DNA of 64,000 nucleotides from contig CASEDP010000008.1 in assembly GCA_949286835.1 (NCBI GenBank), forward strand, positions 1-64,000, in the 5' to 3' direction. The notes under the pieces were generated by a model. The model searched no databases. It was not told the DNA's origin and worked only from the letters and a program-made list of their open reading frames with translations. This DNA is from an uncultured Clostridia bacterium. GTDB taxonomy: Bacteria > Bacillota > Clostridia > Christensenellales > Borkfalkiaceae. The position numbers and the translations under genes are program-made. Positions 19,001-26,378 of this stretch are shown piece after piece (position 1 is the first letter of the stretch; every line of letters starts with the position of its first letter).

Positions 19001-19412
19001 AAGGGGCGTTATATGCGTTCCAACCGAAGAGCGCAACCTTTTTGCCTGCCGTCGACTTGTTGAGGGGAAGAGCGCCGTTGTCGTTCTTGAGCAGTGCAAA
19101 GCCCTCTTCGCCCTGCTTTATTGCGTGCTCTTTGAGCGCAGTGGCATACTCGTCGGCAGACTTATACATTGTCTCGTACTGCTTGCCTTTGAGATAGGAA
19201 TACCCTTCGGTCGCACCGGGAATGGTGTACCCGGGAACTTCGGTAATTTTATCTTCGTAGATCGTACGGTCGTTAATGCCGAAGAACCCGTCAACCCAGC
19301 CGATAGCCAGATCGGACTTTGCAACGCCGTAGGCAACCGTCGAAAGGGTCAGCAGCGCAGCCGTCGTCGCAGCCACGCCGCGAAGCAAGGGCTTAAACTT
19401 TTGGAGTTTCAT
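16059..19412 (-). CDS. membrane-anchored GH3 glycosidase with permuted domain order
   Basis: An 1117-residue extracellular GH3 enzyme, probably a beta-glucosidase or beta-xylosidase. A signal-anchor helix (about 10-30) and a C-terminal transmembrane helix (about 1085-1108) suggest attachment at both ends. The GH3 C-domain (KVALFGWNAYNA, about 125) comes first, then a fibronectin-like domain (about 490-590). The catalytic TIM-barrel domain is last: GPKHMGFNDQE near 885 and GFTGIITTDMG with predicted nucleophile Asp972. This inverted order is known in some GH3 enzymes. GGAGGG precedes the ATG, and the 5' leader contains a CGCAACG/CGTTGCG hairpin. Confidence 0.9.
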   Translation of the reverse strand: MKLQKFKPLLRGVAATTAALLTLSTVAYGVAKSDLAIGWVDGFFGINDRTIYEDKITEVPGYTIPGATEGYSYLKGKQYETMYKSADEYATALKEHAIKQGEEGFALLKNDNGALPLNKSTAGKKVALFGWNAYNAPSGHTGVVANNGVATTGWGGGVTESTSREDLKQITLKDAFDNIDGITVNDTVTSEQFTGKMSSPSRGGGWGGGTATPWETYEYTIPEVAPTTEQVNSWSIDKASTTGIVVLGRGGGEGNNYKVDAATNAEDPLALSSDELKLVELAKQKCEKVVVLIVSANAMELGPLVEEGGQYEVDAIGFCGIPNDYQYQGIANVLAGKVNATGGLTDTYVYDNSFTPASINMGQQQYSDLETISAFASNDPLGRTGSDTNYRADNYIVEAEGIYVGYKYYETRYYDSIVNPEGTKATSVKGSTNVGKAWDYSSEVVFPFGQSLSYIPYTQELTKVVVNNSETGSVTATVKITNNGTEDGYFLAQLYVSRPYTQYDIDNKVEKSAVDFLNSKKVSVKAGKSAEVEIKVPTRYLASWDSSALNGAGTYILDEGDYIFTAAAGAHAAVNNILSSLGHETDGTTDIGEVEKWTLEKFDDKTFSVSNGVEVRNQMENADINYFLGEDTVTYLSRSDWDRTFPKNYTDYVNDSGIASEEKFTIKGAEKEDEWLTELINAQYKITPVTDESKWANVEGVLPDNVGAGKEFATVWEWIMSIAVSDPEAFSDINSDEWQAVAKAIPLSTAISSVSDSGGTSKLYTEDIGNPGSQQSESVAGYSQKLKLENDKTMTLNVASNTLLGSSFNPDFAYEWGIMEGEGGLWLQKTESGSSFSSSAITVWGAGLNQHRHAYNGRNSEYMTEDPMLANRIGAEQLRGAVEKGSICGPKHMGFNDQELNRQGVACYMTEQKVRETDTRCYEGALRVDEGNGTGVMMSFARIGATNVTNSVGYIKNIMRGEWGFTGIITTDMGQSGYHELGSIIMATVNEWAGFGSGSAFQNTNDDSYAPNKAKYITLGEAKKDPVFAAQARQTALYQLFTIARSGSGLYVERVANTGEDIVVPPSTITIKTPVGTMDKVVWDNIFIALEAVFGILFAASALAWIASEVIPQKEED

Positions 19413-19522
19413 TTAATAGTTTCCCTCCTGTATGGAAATAATTTATTATAACCCGCAACGCTCCTTTCCCGTTGCGCAATTATTCTTTTTTACAAAAAGT
19501 GTAAACTACTTTCAGCACCCTT

Positions 19523-19551
19523 ATCATATCTATACTGCTCAATTTTGTCAA
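19523..19551 (-). promoter_or_regulatory. sigma-A promoter of the GH3 operon
   Basis: On the - strand TTGACA (19546-19551), 17 nt and TATGAT (19523-19528), giving a leader of about 100 nt before the GH3 start. It is divergent from the deoR-type promoter and adjacent to its operator-like dyad. Confidence 0.75.
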
Positions 19552-19554
19552 CAT

Positions 19555-19626
19555 CTTTGATTTATTTGATTGAAAACTTGACAAACGCGCAATTATGCCG
19601 TATAATTCAATCAAAATAAATCAAAG
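19555..19626 (+). promoter_or_regulatory. deoR-type promoter framed by a 20-bp inverted repeat
   Basis: TTGACA (19578-19583), 17 nt, TATAAT (19601-19606): a perfect consensus promoter. It is flanked by an almost perfect inverted repeat (19555-19574 and 19606-19626, one extra base in the right arm) rich in TTTGATT. The arrangement fits an autorepressor that loops across its own promoter. The left arm lies only 4 bp beyond the GH3 -35 box, so both genes could be controlled. Confidence 0.72.
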
Positions 19627-19636
19627 GCGAGCAATT

Positions 19637-20386
19637 ATGTCAAATAATGAAAGATTTTCACAAATTCTTGAATATCTGAAAATCAAGAAGAGCGCCTCTG
19701 TAGAGGAGCTCTCCAAAATGCTGTACGTAAGCGTTGCGACAATAAGACGCGACCTGACTGAATTGCAGAAGCGCGGGCAGATAAACCGCTCGCACGGGGG
19801 CGCGATACTTATGGAGGGCGCCGACGAGATTTCGATATTCATACGACAGGTGAAGAACGCCAAGGAAAAGGAAAAAGCCGTTTCCATAGCGTTGAAACAC
19901 ATACCCGAATATCAGGTAATATTCATAGACAATTCCTCTACCTGCCTCGCCCTGAGCGAGAGAATGGACCTTGCGCACAAGACTGTCATAACCAACGGAC
20001 TGCAGGTAGCTTTGCAGATTGCCAAGCACGACGACGTAAACCTGATAGTCCCCGGCGGCGAAGTCAAGTACAATATGGCCGCCGTTCACGGCAGTATGGC
20101 GGCGAACATCATCAACCATTTCAACTTCGACCTTGCGATAATCTCCTGCTCGGCGGTAGATAAAGATGGCAGCTATGAGTTTACGCTGGAATCGGCGGAG
20201 ATTAAAAAGGCTGCGCTGAGGCGCAGCAAAACTAGAATGCTGGTGTTTGACAATACAAAGGTAAACACCTCAGCCGCATTTATGTCCTCCACCCTCGAAG
20301 ATTACGACATAATAGTCACCAACGCCACCGACAATGAAATTGCACTTATTAACAGGCAGGGCGAAATAGACATCTTCAACAAATGA
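19637..20386 (+). CDS. DeoR-family transcriptional repressor
   Basis: 249 residues. The N-terminal winged helix (about 5-58) contains the DeoR signature SVATIRRDLTELQKRGQINRSHGG. The C-terminal sugar-phosphate sensor domain contains IDNSSTCLALSE and NGLQVALQ. Such proteins usually bind a phosphorylated sugar and release the operator. I chose the ATG at 19637 because the earlier in-frame ATG lies over the -10 region of the promoter. It is divergent from the GH3 operon, its most likely target. Confidence 0.92.
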   Translation: MSNNERFSQILEYLKIKKSASVEELSKMLYVSVATIRRDLTELQKRGQINRSHGGAILMEGADEISIFIRQVKNAKEKEKAVSIALKHIPEYQVIFIDNSSTCLALSERMDLAHKTVITNGLQVALQIAKHDDVNLIVPGGEVKYNMAAVHGSMAANIINHFNFDLAIISCSAVDKDGSYEFTLESAEIKKAALRRSKTRMLVFDNTKVNTSAAFMSSTLEDYDIIVTNATDNEIALINRQGEIDIFNK

Positions 20387-20409
20387 CGGCAACACTTGAC
20401 GTTTTACAG

Positions 20410-20452
20410 AGCAGCGCCCCGAAAGATTTTTCTCTTTCGTGGCGCTGCTTTT
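20410..20452. terminator. bidirectional terminator between deoR-type gene and galM
   Basis: A long stem AGCAGCGCC...GGCGCTGCT with one mismatch and an inner GAAAGA/TCTTTC pairing, followed by T's. It lies between convergent genes. Confidence 0.85.
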
Positions 20453-20485
20453 AATTTGAGTTTCAGAAGTTGTATCGGGAGAATA

Positions 20486-21484
20486 TTACTCCTCCGACGA
20501 GAACGAATATTTTATGTAGTGCCTGTGCGTCCTGCCGCTGTCTATTATGGGTTTTTTGAAATCAGGCTTATTTATTGCGTCGGGGAAATACTGCGGCTCC
20601 AGACAAAACGCCGAACGCGCGCTGTACACGCCGCCGCGCAGACGGACATTATTCAGGAAATTCGCCGTATAGAACTGCAGCCCGGGCATATCGGTATATA
20701 CGTCCAGCCTGACGCCGTCGCTCTTTGCGGATGCCGCATATTCGCCGTCCAGCGCGAAGTTGTGGTCGTACCCGCCCGAAGCAATGGCTATCTGCGCGTC
20801 CTGCAAGGCGATGTCCCTGCCTATCTCCTTAAATTCGGTGAAGTCGAAGGGCGTGCCGCCGACATCTGCAATCTCGCCCGTGGGCACGGAGTTATTGTCG
20901 ATAGGCGTGTAGGCGCGCGCGTTTATCCTTACCTCTGTGCCGAGGACAGAGCGGTTTGTGCCGCTCAGATTGAAAAACAAGTGGTTTGTAGGGTTGAAAA
21001 TCGTCTCCGCAGATGTGTCCGCGGCATACGTCACCTTGAGCGCGTCGCCCTCTATGGCATACACAACCTTTAAGACGAGGTTGCCCGGCATACCCTGGTC
21101 GCCGTCCTTGCTGAGCAGAGTGAACATCACCTCTTCGCCGTTGTCCTCTCCGTAGAACACGCGTTTGTCATATCCCTTTGACCCGCCGTGCAGAAAATTT
21201 TTGCCGCAGTCGTTGAGGTCGAGGGAATATTGCCTGCCGCCGAGGGTGAATTTGCCGCCCGAAATGCGGTTTGCCACCCTGCCTATCGTCGCCCCGAAAT
21301 AGTTTGTCGTAGTCACGTAGCCGTCGACGGCGTCATAGCCGAGCACCAACTCCCTGCCGCAGAACTTTATGCTCTGAATAGACGCACCGTAGTTTATTAC
21401 CGTGACTTCCAGGCGCCCGCCCCTGAGCGTATAGGCGTTGACCTGCCTTCCGCCGACCATTCCGAATAATCTCTTAGTTACCAT
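20486..21484 (-). CDS. galM: aldose 1-epimerase (galactose mutarotase)
   Basis: Interconverts alpha and beta anomers of galactose or glucose and so feeds GalK. 332 residues from the chosen start. The family motifs present are GATIGRVANRISGG, NPTNHLFFNLSG with the catalytic His, and a C-terminal FCLEPQYFPDA with the catalytic Glu. I chose the ATG at 21484 because AAGGAG lies 9 nt upstream; the frame stays open for 15 more codons upstream. Confidence 0.94.
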   Translation of the reverse strand: MVTKRLFGMVGGRQVNAYTLRGGRLEVTVINYGASIQSIKFCGRELVLGYDAVDGYVTTTNYFGATIGRVANRISGGKFTLGGRQYSLDLNDCGKNFLHGGSKGYDKRVFYGEDNGEEVMFTLLSKDGDQGMPGNLVLKVVYAIEGDALKVTYAADTSAETIFNPTNHLFFNLSGTNRSVLGTEVRINARAYTPIDNNSVPTGEIADVGGTPFDFTEFKEIGRDIALQDAQIAIASGGYDHNFALDGEYAASAKSDGVRLDVYTDMPGLQFYTANFLNNVRLRGGVYSARSAFCLEPQYFPDAINKPDFKKPIIDSGRTHRHYIKYSFSSEE

Positions 21485-21704
21485 ACCTTGCTTCTCCTTT
21501 GCTCCTTTGTTCATATGTGCGATAGTCATAAAATGCGCCCGTCCGAACAGCGTGCGGGCACAACCTTTCGATATTCATTAAGATGATATCACATTCAGCG
21601 CAGAATGGTATCTCCTACACACAAAAAAATTATTATTTTTCTTAAATTAAGAATTTACCGTCATAAAATGAGAAGTTATGACAACCGTCTGCAATAAAAC
21701 GGCA

Positions 21705-21733
21705 TTGACAGCGGGGCGTCCGACAGATATAAT
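21705..21733 (+). promoter_or_regulatory. consensus sigma-A promoter of the aldo/keto reductase gene
   Basis: TTGACA (21705-21710), 17 nt, TATAAT (21728-21733), with the start codon 22 nt downstream. Confidence 0.82.
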
Positions 21734-21754
21734 TGAGCTTACGGAGTACATAAT

Positions 21755-22711
21755 ATGAAATACGGAAAGATTGAAGGAATTGACCTGCCGGCATCGAAGA
21801 TAGTGTTCGGCTGTTCCAACGACATAATGAACCGCGGGAAGGATATGGGCGAAACGCTTGACGCCGCGCTGGAGGCGGGCATAAACATATTCGACACCGC
21901 AAGGGTTTACGGCGGGAGCGAACGCTCGCTGGGGAGATGGCTGAAGGACAAAAAGCGGTCGGACATAATCGTTGCGACAAAATGCTGCCATCCCTCCATT
22001 CTGCGCCGAAACAGAGTGACGCCGAAAGACATTCTCGCCGACTTTTCGCGGTCGCTCGATGAGCTTGGCACCGACTATGCAGACATCCTTATGCTACACA
22101 GGGACAGCGCCCGTGCCAACCTCGGTCAGATTATGGAGTGCCTGACCTCACTCATAGAGAGCGGAAAGATAAAGGCGTTCGGCGCATCCAACTGGGATCA
22201 TACCCGCATTGCCGAGGCGAACGCCTGTGCCGAGAGGCGCGGGCTTGCGAAGTTTGCGCTGTCCTCCCCGCACTTCGGGCTTGCGGTGCAGCACGGCGAC
22301 CCGTGGGGCGGATGCGTGACGATAAGCGGCGATAAAGAGGATGCGCGCAGTTGGTACGCCGAAAACGGGATACCTGTATTCGCCTACTCTGCGCTCGCGC
22401 GCGGACTTATGAGCGGCAGGCATTCCCCTCACGACCCCGACATATTCAAAAAATTCGACCGACCGACAAGGCGGGGGTACGCCTATCCCGACAACCTTGA
22501 AAGGCTGGCGCGCGCCGAAAAGCTTGCCGCAGAAAAGGGCTGTACCGTCGCGCAGGTAAGCACGGCGTGGCTGTTCTTCCGCGGGCTGGACGTATATGCC
22601 GTGCTGTCGCAGTCGTCGCCCGAAAGAGTATATGAAAACGCCGCCGCGACGGACATAGAGCTGACACCCGAAGAGACACAGTACCTCAACCTCGAACGGG
22701 ACGATATTTAA
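21755..22711 (+). CDS. aldo/keto reductase
   Basis: An NAD(P)H-dependent oxidoreductase, 318 residues, TIM-barrel fold. The catalytic tetrad is visible as Asp in NIFDTARVYGG, Tyr in the same segment, Lys in VATKC and His in MLHRD. The substrate is unknown; such enzymes reduce aldehydes or oxidise sugars. GGAG lies 8 nt before the ATG. It is a single-gene unit between a strong promoter and a strong terminator. Confidence 0.9.
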   Translation: MKYGKIEGIDLPASKIVFGCSNDIMNRGKDMGETLDAALEAGINIFDTARVYGGSERSLGRWLKDKKRSDIIVATKCCHPSILRRNRVTPKDILADFSRSLDELGTDYADILMLHRDSARANLGQIMECLTSLIESGKIKAFGASNWDHTRIAEANACAERRGLAKFALSSPHFGLAVQHGDPWGGCVTISGDKEDARSWYAENGIPVFAYSALARGLMSGRHSPHDPDIFKKFDRPTRRGYAYPDNLERLARAEKLAAEKGCTVAQVSTAWLFFRGLDVYAVLSQSSPERVYENAAATDIELTPEETQYLNLERDDI

Positions 22712-22784
22712 GAAAATAACCGCGTTTGTCGGGGCATATTGCCGCACGAATTGAATTTTAACGCCGATATAACATAACGTAAAA

Positions 22785-22813
22785 GCGCCCCGAAAGCCTG
22801 GCTTTCGGGGCGC
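22785..22813. terminator. bidirectional terminator between the AKR gene and lgt
   Basis: A 13-bp perfect stem GCGCCCCGAAAGC/GCTTTCGGGGCGC with a 3-nt loop between convergent genes. Confidence 0.82.
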
Positions 22814-22832
22814 GATGTTTATCATAATTGAA

Positions 22833-23717
22833 TTACTGTTCCTTGACGGGGGGTTCGGACCCCTCGTCCTCCTTTTGTTTGCTGTTTACGGGCGGCTGCA
22901 ACTCCGGGTGTTTCATCTTGTTCCGAAGCACGTACTTCCAGAGGAAGATAAATCCGATGCCCAGCACCACCATAACTATCGACCAGAACTGCGAGGGCGT
23001 AATTCCGCCGACGAAAGAGCCGCGATAATCGTCCCTGACATACTCGATGAGGAAACGCCATACGCCGTAGGAGATGAGATATACGCTGAAGTTGTGGTTG
23101 AATTTGAACTTATAGTAGAGCACAATCATAATGACCGACAGCAACACGAGGAATATGCACTCGAAGAGCTGGGTAGGCACTACCTTTATATAGCCGGCGT
23201 CGGGGGTGTGCATAAATATACCGTACCACGCGTCGGTCTCCGCACCGTGACAGCAACCCGCAAACGTGCAGCCCAGCCTGCCGAAGGCGTGCGCTATGGT
23301 TATGGAAGGCGCGACGAAGGGTATTGCGTCGCACAGACCTGCGTTCATATGGTTGGACAGTATCTTGCTCTTTGCCCTGGGCGCGATGACGTATACGTAC
23401 AGGTTCCAGAGAATTAAGAAACTGCTTACGCCGCCGATGAGCCCGCCCTGGAAGGTCATTGCCTCGCCAAGCTTAAAGCCGCCAGAAGGATCGTCGATGT
23501 AATCGTAGAGCGCCTGGAAAACGGTCGCCATAAACACGCCGAAGCCCGTGGCGAATATTCCGAAGAGAAGCAACTTATCTATCGCCTCTTCGTTGAAGTT
23601 CTTCTTCGTCATTGTGATGTAGAGGAAAACGAAACAGCATATTATCCCCGCCGCCATACAGAGACCGTAGGGATAGACGCTGAGTTTTCCTATTGTGAAT
23701 AAAGGTCCGTTTATCAT
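22833..23717 (-). CDS. lgt: prolipoprotein diacylglyceryl transferase
   Basis: Transfers a diacylglyceryl group to the lipobox Cys of prelipoproteins at the membrane. The 294 residues have several hydrophobic helices and the Lgt signature region HAFGRLGCTFAGCCHG, with the essential Arg/Gly block. The C-terminal tail is hydrophilic. GAGG lies upstream of the ATG. Before provirus insertion it would have followed leuA on the same strand, about 95 bp after the leuA stop codon. Confidence 0.94.
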   Translation of the reverse strand: MINGPLFTIGKLSVYPYGLCMAAGIICCFVFLYITMTKKNFNEEAIDKLLLFGIFATGFGVFMATVFQALYDYIDDPSGGFKLGEAMTFQGGLIGGVSSFLILWNLYVYVIAPRAKSKILSNHMNAGLCDAIPFVAPSITIAHAFGRLGCTFAGCCHGAETDAWYGIFMHTPDAGYIKVVPTQLFECIFLVLLSVIMIVLYYKFKFNHNFSVYLISYGVWRFLIEYVRDDYRGSFVGGITPSQFWSIVMVVLGIGFIFLWKYVLRNKMKHPELQPPVNSKQKEDEGSEPPVKEQ

Positions 23718-23811
23718 AATTCTGCATCCTCTGCGGCGTGCTTTAACGACCGCATATGCGCATTATACCATTATTTTTCCAATAAGTCAACGAACTGACG
23801 CACGGACATAC

Positions 23812-23828
23812 GCGCTCAGCGCGCGGCG
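23812..23828. repeat. left attachment-site repeat (attL candidate)
   Basis: GCGCTCAGCGCGCGGCG, identical to 33953-33969. It lies inside a 13-bp palindrome (CGCGCTCAGCGCG). Confidence 0.72.
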
Positions 23829-23842
23829 TAAGGTTTTACAAT

Positions 23843-23880
23843 GGTATAGAACAGTAAATGAACTGGTCTATACCGTTTTT
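23843..23880 (+). terminator. terminator at the provirus left end
   Basis: An 8-bp stem GGTATAGA/TCTATACC followed by G and a T-run. In the circular phage form it would stop transcription arriving from the transposase end. Confidence 0.7.
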
Positions 23881-23914
23881 TATTGTTCGGCAAAAATAGT
23901 GAGGTATCGAAACA

Positions 23915-24628
23915 ATGTTAAACGGAACGGACAAGTACATTGAAACGGTCGCATATCTCGGAAAGTTATACGACTATATAAATGCCGAATTGTTCGTCGG
24001 TGAGCTTGACAAACCTGTAATCACTGTACAGCGTGACGAACGCAACAAAACCAACGGTTGGTGGTCGGTTAAAAAGGTTTGGAAGTGGCGCGATTATGCC
24101 CCTGCAAACTGCGCTGAATGTGATAGCCGCGATGATTGCATGAGCGGCGGCGATGAGCCTAATTACATTGATTGCAAGCGCATGATTGAATGCGAGGCGC
24201 ACGAACTCAATATGACCGCTCAACAGCTTAATCGTCCATTTGCGGAAATTGCGGCAACGCTTATTCATGAAATGTGTCATCAGTATGCAAGCATGAATAA
24301 TTTGCAAGACACATCAAGGGGCGGCAATTATCACAATAAGCTATTCAAAAAGATAGCCGAGGTGCACGGTCTTAACGTGGCAAGTGCTCCTACTATTGGT
24401 TGGTCGGTAACGACTTTGACGGACGATACAAAGGCAAAAATGCTTGCTTTTGAGGCGGACAACCCTTGTGAGGTTATTTATCGTTTACCCGTTATGCACG
24501 GTCAGACGGTTAAAACATCGAGTACACGCAAGTATATATGCCCTGAATGCGGCATGAGCGTTAGAGCGACTAAACAAGTCAATATCATGTGTGTTGACTG
24601 TAACGAGCTTATGAAATCTTGTGATTGA
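23915..24628 (+). CDS. SprT-like zinc metalloprotease with zinc ribbon
   Basis: 237 residues. A zincin core has HEMCH at residues 118-122 and a likely third ligand His140 in GGNYHNKLF, as in SprT/Spartan proteins. A C-terminal zinc ribbon has CPEC (209-212) and CVDC (226-229). An extra CAEC...C cluster lies at 66-75. Cellular SprT/Spartan proteins can cut DNA-protein crosslinks. In a phage that replicates by a covalent Rep-DNA intermediate, a role in removing or processing protein adducts is possible but inferred. GTGAGG lies upstream of the ATG. It is the first gene of the provirus. Confidence 0.8.
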   Translation: MLNGTDKYIETVAYLGKLYDYINAELFVGELDKPVITVQRDERNKTNGWWSVKKVWKWRDYAPANCAECDSRDDCMSGGDEPNYIDCKRMIECEAHELNMTAQQLNRPFAEIAATLIHEMCHQYASMNNLQDTSRGGNYHNKLFKKIAEVHGLNVASAPTIGWSVTTLTDDTKAKMLAFEADNPCEVIYRLPVMHGQTVKTSSTRKYICPECGMSVRATKQVNIMCVDCNELMKSCD

Positions 24629-24636
24629 GGTGATTT

Positions 24637-24894
24637 ATGTATCCATTTAACAGTAAGCCTTCAAAGAAAAAATATAGCACCGACCCGAAAGGAACGGCAA
24701 AGATAAAAGACTTTCGTAAAGGCGATTATATACGCCTTGTCGATAAAAAAGGCAACCGTGGCATTAAGACTTATATTCGTGGTGATTATGACCGTGAATT
24801 AAGAAAATATCATCTTGTTGATACAACAGATGTTTTTGGTAATGGGCGTTTTGTCAAGGGTGATATTTTGGCAAATGATGACTTTGATTATTAG
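24637..24894 (+). CDS. small phage protein, unknown
   Basis: 85 residues, basic N-terminus, beta-rich centre (KGDYIRLVDKKGNRGIKTYIRG) and acidic C-terminal end. It might be a small SH3-like or DNA-binding protein. It begins 8 bp after the SprT-like gene with a GAGGTG Shine-Dalgarno. No family is recognised. Confidence 0.7.
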   Translation: MYPFNSKPSKKKYSTDPKGTAKIKDFRKGDYIRLVDKKGNRGIKTYIRGDYDRELRKYHLVDTTDVFGNGRFVKGDILANDDFDY

Positions 24895-24955
24895 TCTATC
24901 CACCGTCCGATAATGTCGGATAAATTTTAACGGGGTACTCCTCCGCCCCGTTCAT

Positions 24956-25041
24956 GGAAACGTAGCATAAAGGTAATGCAACCGATTGCTAATCGGTGAA
25001 CGCTCTGCGTTTTGCAGGTTCAAGTCCTGCCGTTTCCGCCA
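24956..25041 (+). tRNA. tRNA-Ser (anticodon GCU)
   Basis: A complete 86-nt cloverleaf. The acceptor stem is GGAAACG/CGTTTCC. The D-stem is GCAT/ATGC. The anticodon stem is ACCGA/TCGGT with loop TTGCTAA, so the anticodon is GCT. The long class-II variable arm is AACGC/GCGTT, and the T-arm is GCAGG-TTCAAGT-CCTGC. Discriminator G and an encoded CCA follow. It decodes AGC and AGU. It lies inside the provirus in the same orientation as the phage genes, just after a short AACGGGG/CCCCGTT hairpin. Confidence 0.93.
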
Positions 25042-25103
25042 AACCCGAAAGGGAAAAATAAGGACGGCTGACAACCTACTGTCAAAGGAGAATTATCAAA
25101 ATT

Positions 25104-25571
25104 ATGGCAAACGAAAAGAAGGTAAAGAACGAAGTGGCGGCAACTGTGGCAGACATGGCAAACGGAAATTTCATTGTAAGGCGTGAGGCAATCTGCGATA
25201 AGCGTGGTAATCAGTTTATGACCGAGGACGGTCGACTGTATTACGCCTATTTACTGCGCGGCAAATTGCGCGGCAGGGCAATCAAGGTAGATTTTTCGCC
25301 TAAGGATAAGGGCGGCTATACGCCCCTTGACCTTGTGTTCGATGTATCGCCCGAGGCAGAACTTGAAATTACTGACGAGGTAACCGAGTTCAACGGCAAA
25401 AAACAGCACCGCACTGTGTACACGGTAAACACCGTTGACGAGGACGGTCTTGTGTGGAAATGTGAAGTTAAACCCACCAACAAGAGTGATGTCGACTTGC
25501 TTGCAATGTTGATAAATATGACTAAAAAGGAGATTAAAACCGTCGAGGTAAACCCCGAAACGGCGGTATAA
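25104..25571 (+). CDS. phage protein, possible ssDNA-binding protein
   Basis: 155 residues, rich in beta-strand and charged residues, acidic overall, without transmembrane segments. Position (early, ahead of the virion genes) and size fit the single-stranded-DNA-binding protein that filamentous phages make in quantity. The sequence itself does not prove this. AAAGGAG lies upstream of the ATG. Confidence 0.6.
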   Translation: MANEKKVKNEVAATVADMANGNFIVRREAICDKRGNQFMTEDGRLYYAYLLRGKLRGRAIKVDFSPKDKGGYTPLDLVFDVSPEAELEITDEVTEFNGKKQHRTVYTVNTVDEDGLVWKCEVKPTNKSDVDLLAMLINMTKKEIKTVEVNPETAV

Positions 25572-25649
25572 AGAATATAAACGGTTAACCCGTCTGTGGA
25601 GTAATCTGCGGACGGGCAGACTGCTATATTTCTTCTTATAAGTAAAATT

Positions 25650-25687
25650 CCCCTGCAAGGGGTGTTTGCTCCCTGCAAGGGTGTTAA
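25650..25687 (+). repeat. two short hairpins CCCTGCAAGGG followed by TGTT
   Basis: CCCCTGCAAGGGGTGTTT (25650-25667) and CCCTGCAAGGGTGTT (25671-25685) lie between two phage genes. A third copy is at 31171-31189. Each forms a 4-5 bp stem with a tiny loop. Confidence 0.6.
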
Positions 25688-25716
25688 AGGAAATAAAAGG
25701 AAACGAGGTAACGGAA

Positions 25717-25914
25717 ATGAAAGGCTTTATTGAAGTAACATTGAGCGGCGGCGAAAAGGTTTTGTGTCCTGTACGGCTAATATCGGGCGTAGTAAAAGAC
25801 GATGACGGAGTATTTATTGAAACGGGTACGGACGGCAAAGGCAAATCGACGGGCATGTTCGTGGCGGAAAGCTACGAAAACATTAAACAAAAATTAACAG
25901 ATTGTGAGGTTTAA
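25717..25914 (+). CDS. small phage protein, unknown
   Basis: 65 residues from the ATG at 25717, which has GAGG 8 nt upstream. The reading frame continues upstream only through a TTG inside the hairpin pair. The sequence looks like a small beta-barrel or sheet protein (FIEVTLSGGEKVLCPVRLIS). No family is recognised. Confidence 0.65.
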   Translation: MKGFIEVTLSGGEKVLCPVRLISGVVKDDDGVFIETGTDGKGKSTGMFVAESYENIKQKLTDCEV

Positions 25915-25919
25915 ATCAT

Positions 25920-26156
25920 ATGGCAAAAAGAAGTTATACAGCCAAAGAGCGTAAAGCGTACCACATGGGGCGTGCGTATGCCGCGGCAAAAGCTGGCAAG
26001 CGTGTAAATTGCCCCGACAGTAAAAGTAAACAGTCATTCCGCAACGGTGTAAATTCCGTCCGTGGAAAGAGCAAGAAACAGACAAGCAAGACCGCTGGCG
26101 GCATGTGCTTTGTAGTCGATGAAAACGGCGTTGTTGTCGGTCGCATGAAGTGTTGA
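25920..26156 (+). CDS. small basic phage protein
   Basis: 78 residues, strongly basic, with repeated AYxMGRAYAAAKAGKR-like helices and a SFRNGV segment. The 89-residue protein at 30881 has a loosely similar pattern. DNA binding is plausible. It starts 5 bp after the preceding gene. Confidence 0.6.
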   Translation: MAKRSYTAKERKAYHMGRAYAAAKAGKRVNCPDSKSKQSFRNGVNSVRGKSKKQTSKTAGGMCFVVDENGVVVGRMKC

Positions 26157-26165
26157 GGCGCGCCG

Positions 26166-26363
26166 ATGATAAGGTTTACCCGAAAACAAAAACAGCTTGC
26201 TCGTACTACCTCTGCGGCAAAGTTACAGAATATGTACGAGCATACCGAACGCAAGTTAGATTATGCGGCACGGCGCGGCGATTTGAAAGCCGTTGACCGT
26301 GCAATGAAAGAGCACCGCATATATGAATATGCGTTGCTATGTAAAAAGTCAAAAAAATATTAA
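26166..26363 (+). CDS. small basic helical phage protein
   Basis: 65 residues, predicted fully helical, rich in Lys and Arg. No transmembrane segment, so not a typical coat protein. It begins 9 bp after the preceding stop codon. Function unknown. Confidence 0.55.
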   Translation: MIRFTRKQKQLARTTSAAKLQNMYEHTERKLDYAARRGDLKAVDRAMKEHRIYEYALLCKKSKKY

Positions 26364-26378
26364 AAGGAGATAAAAAAT

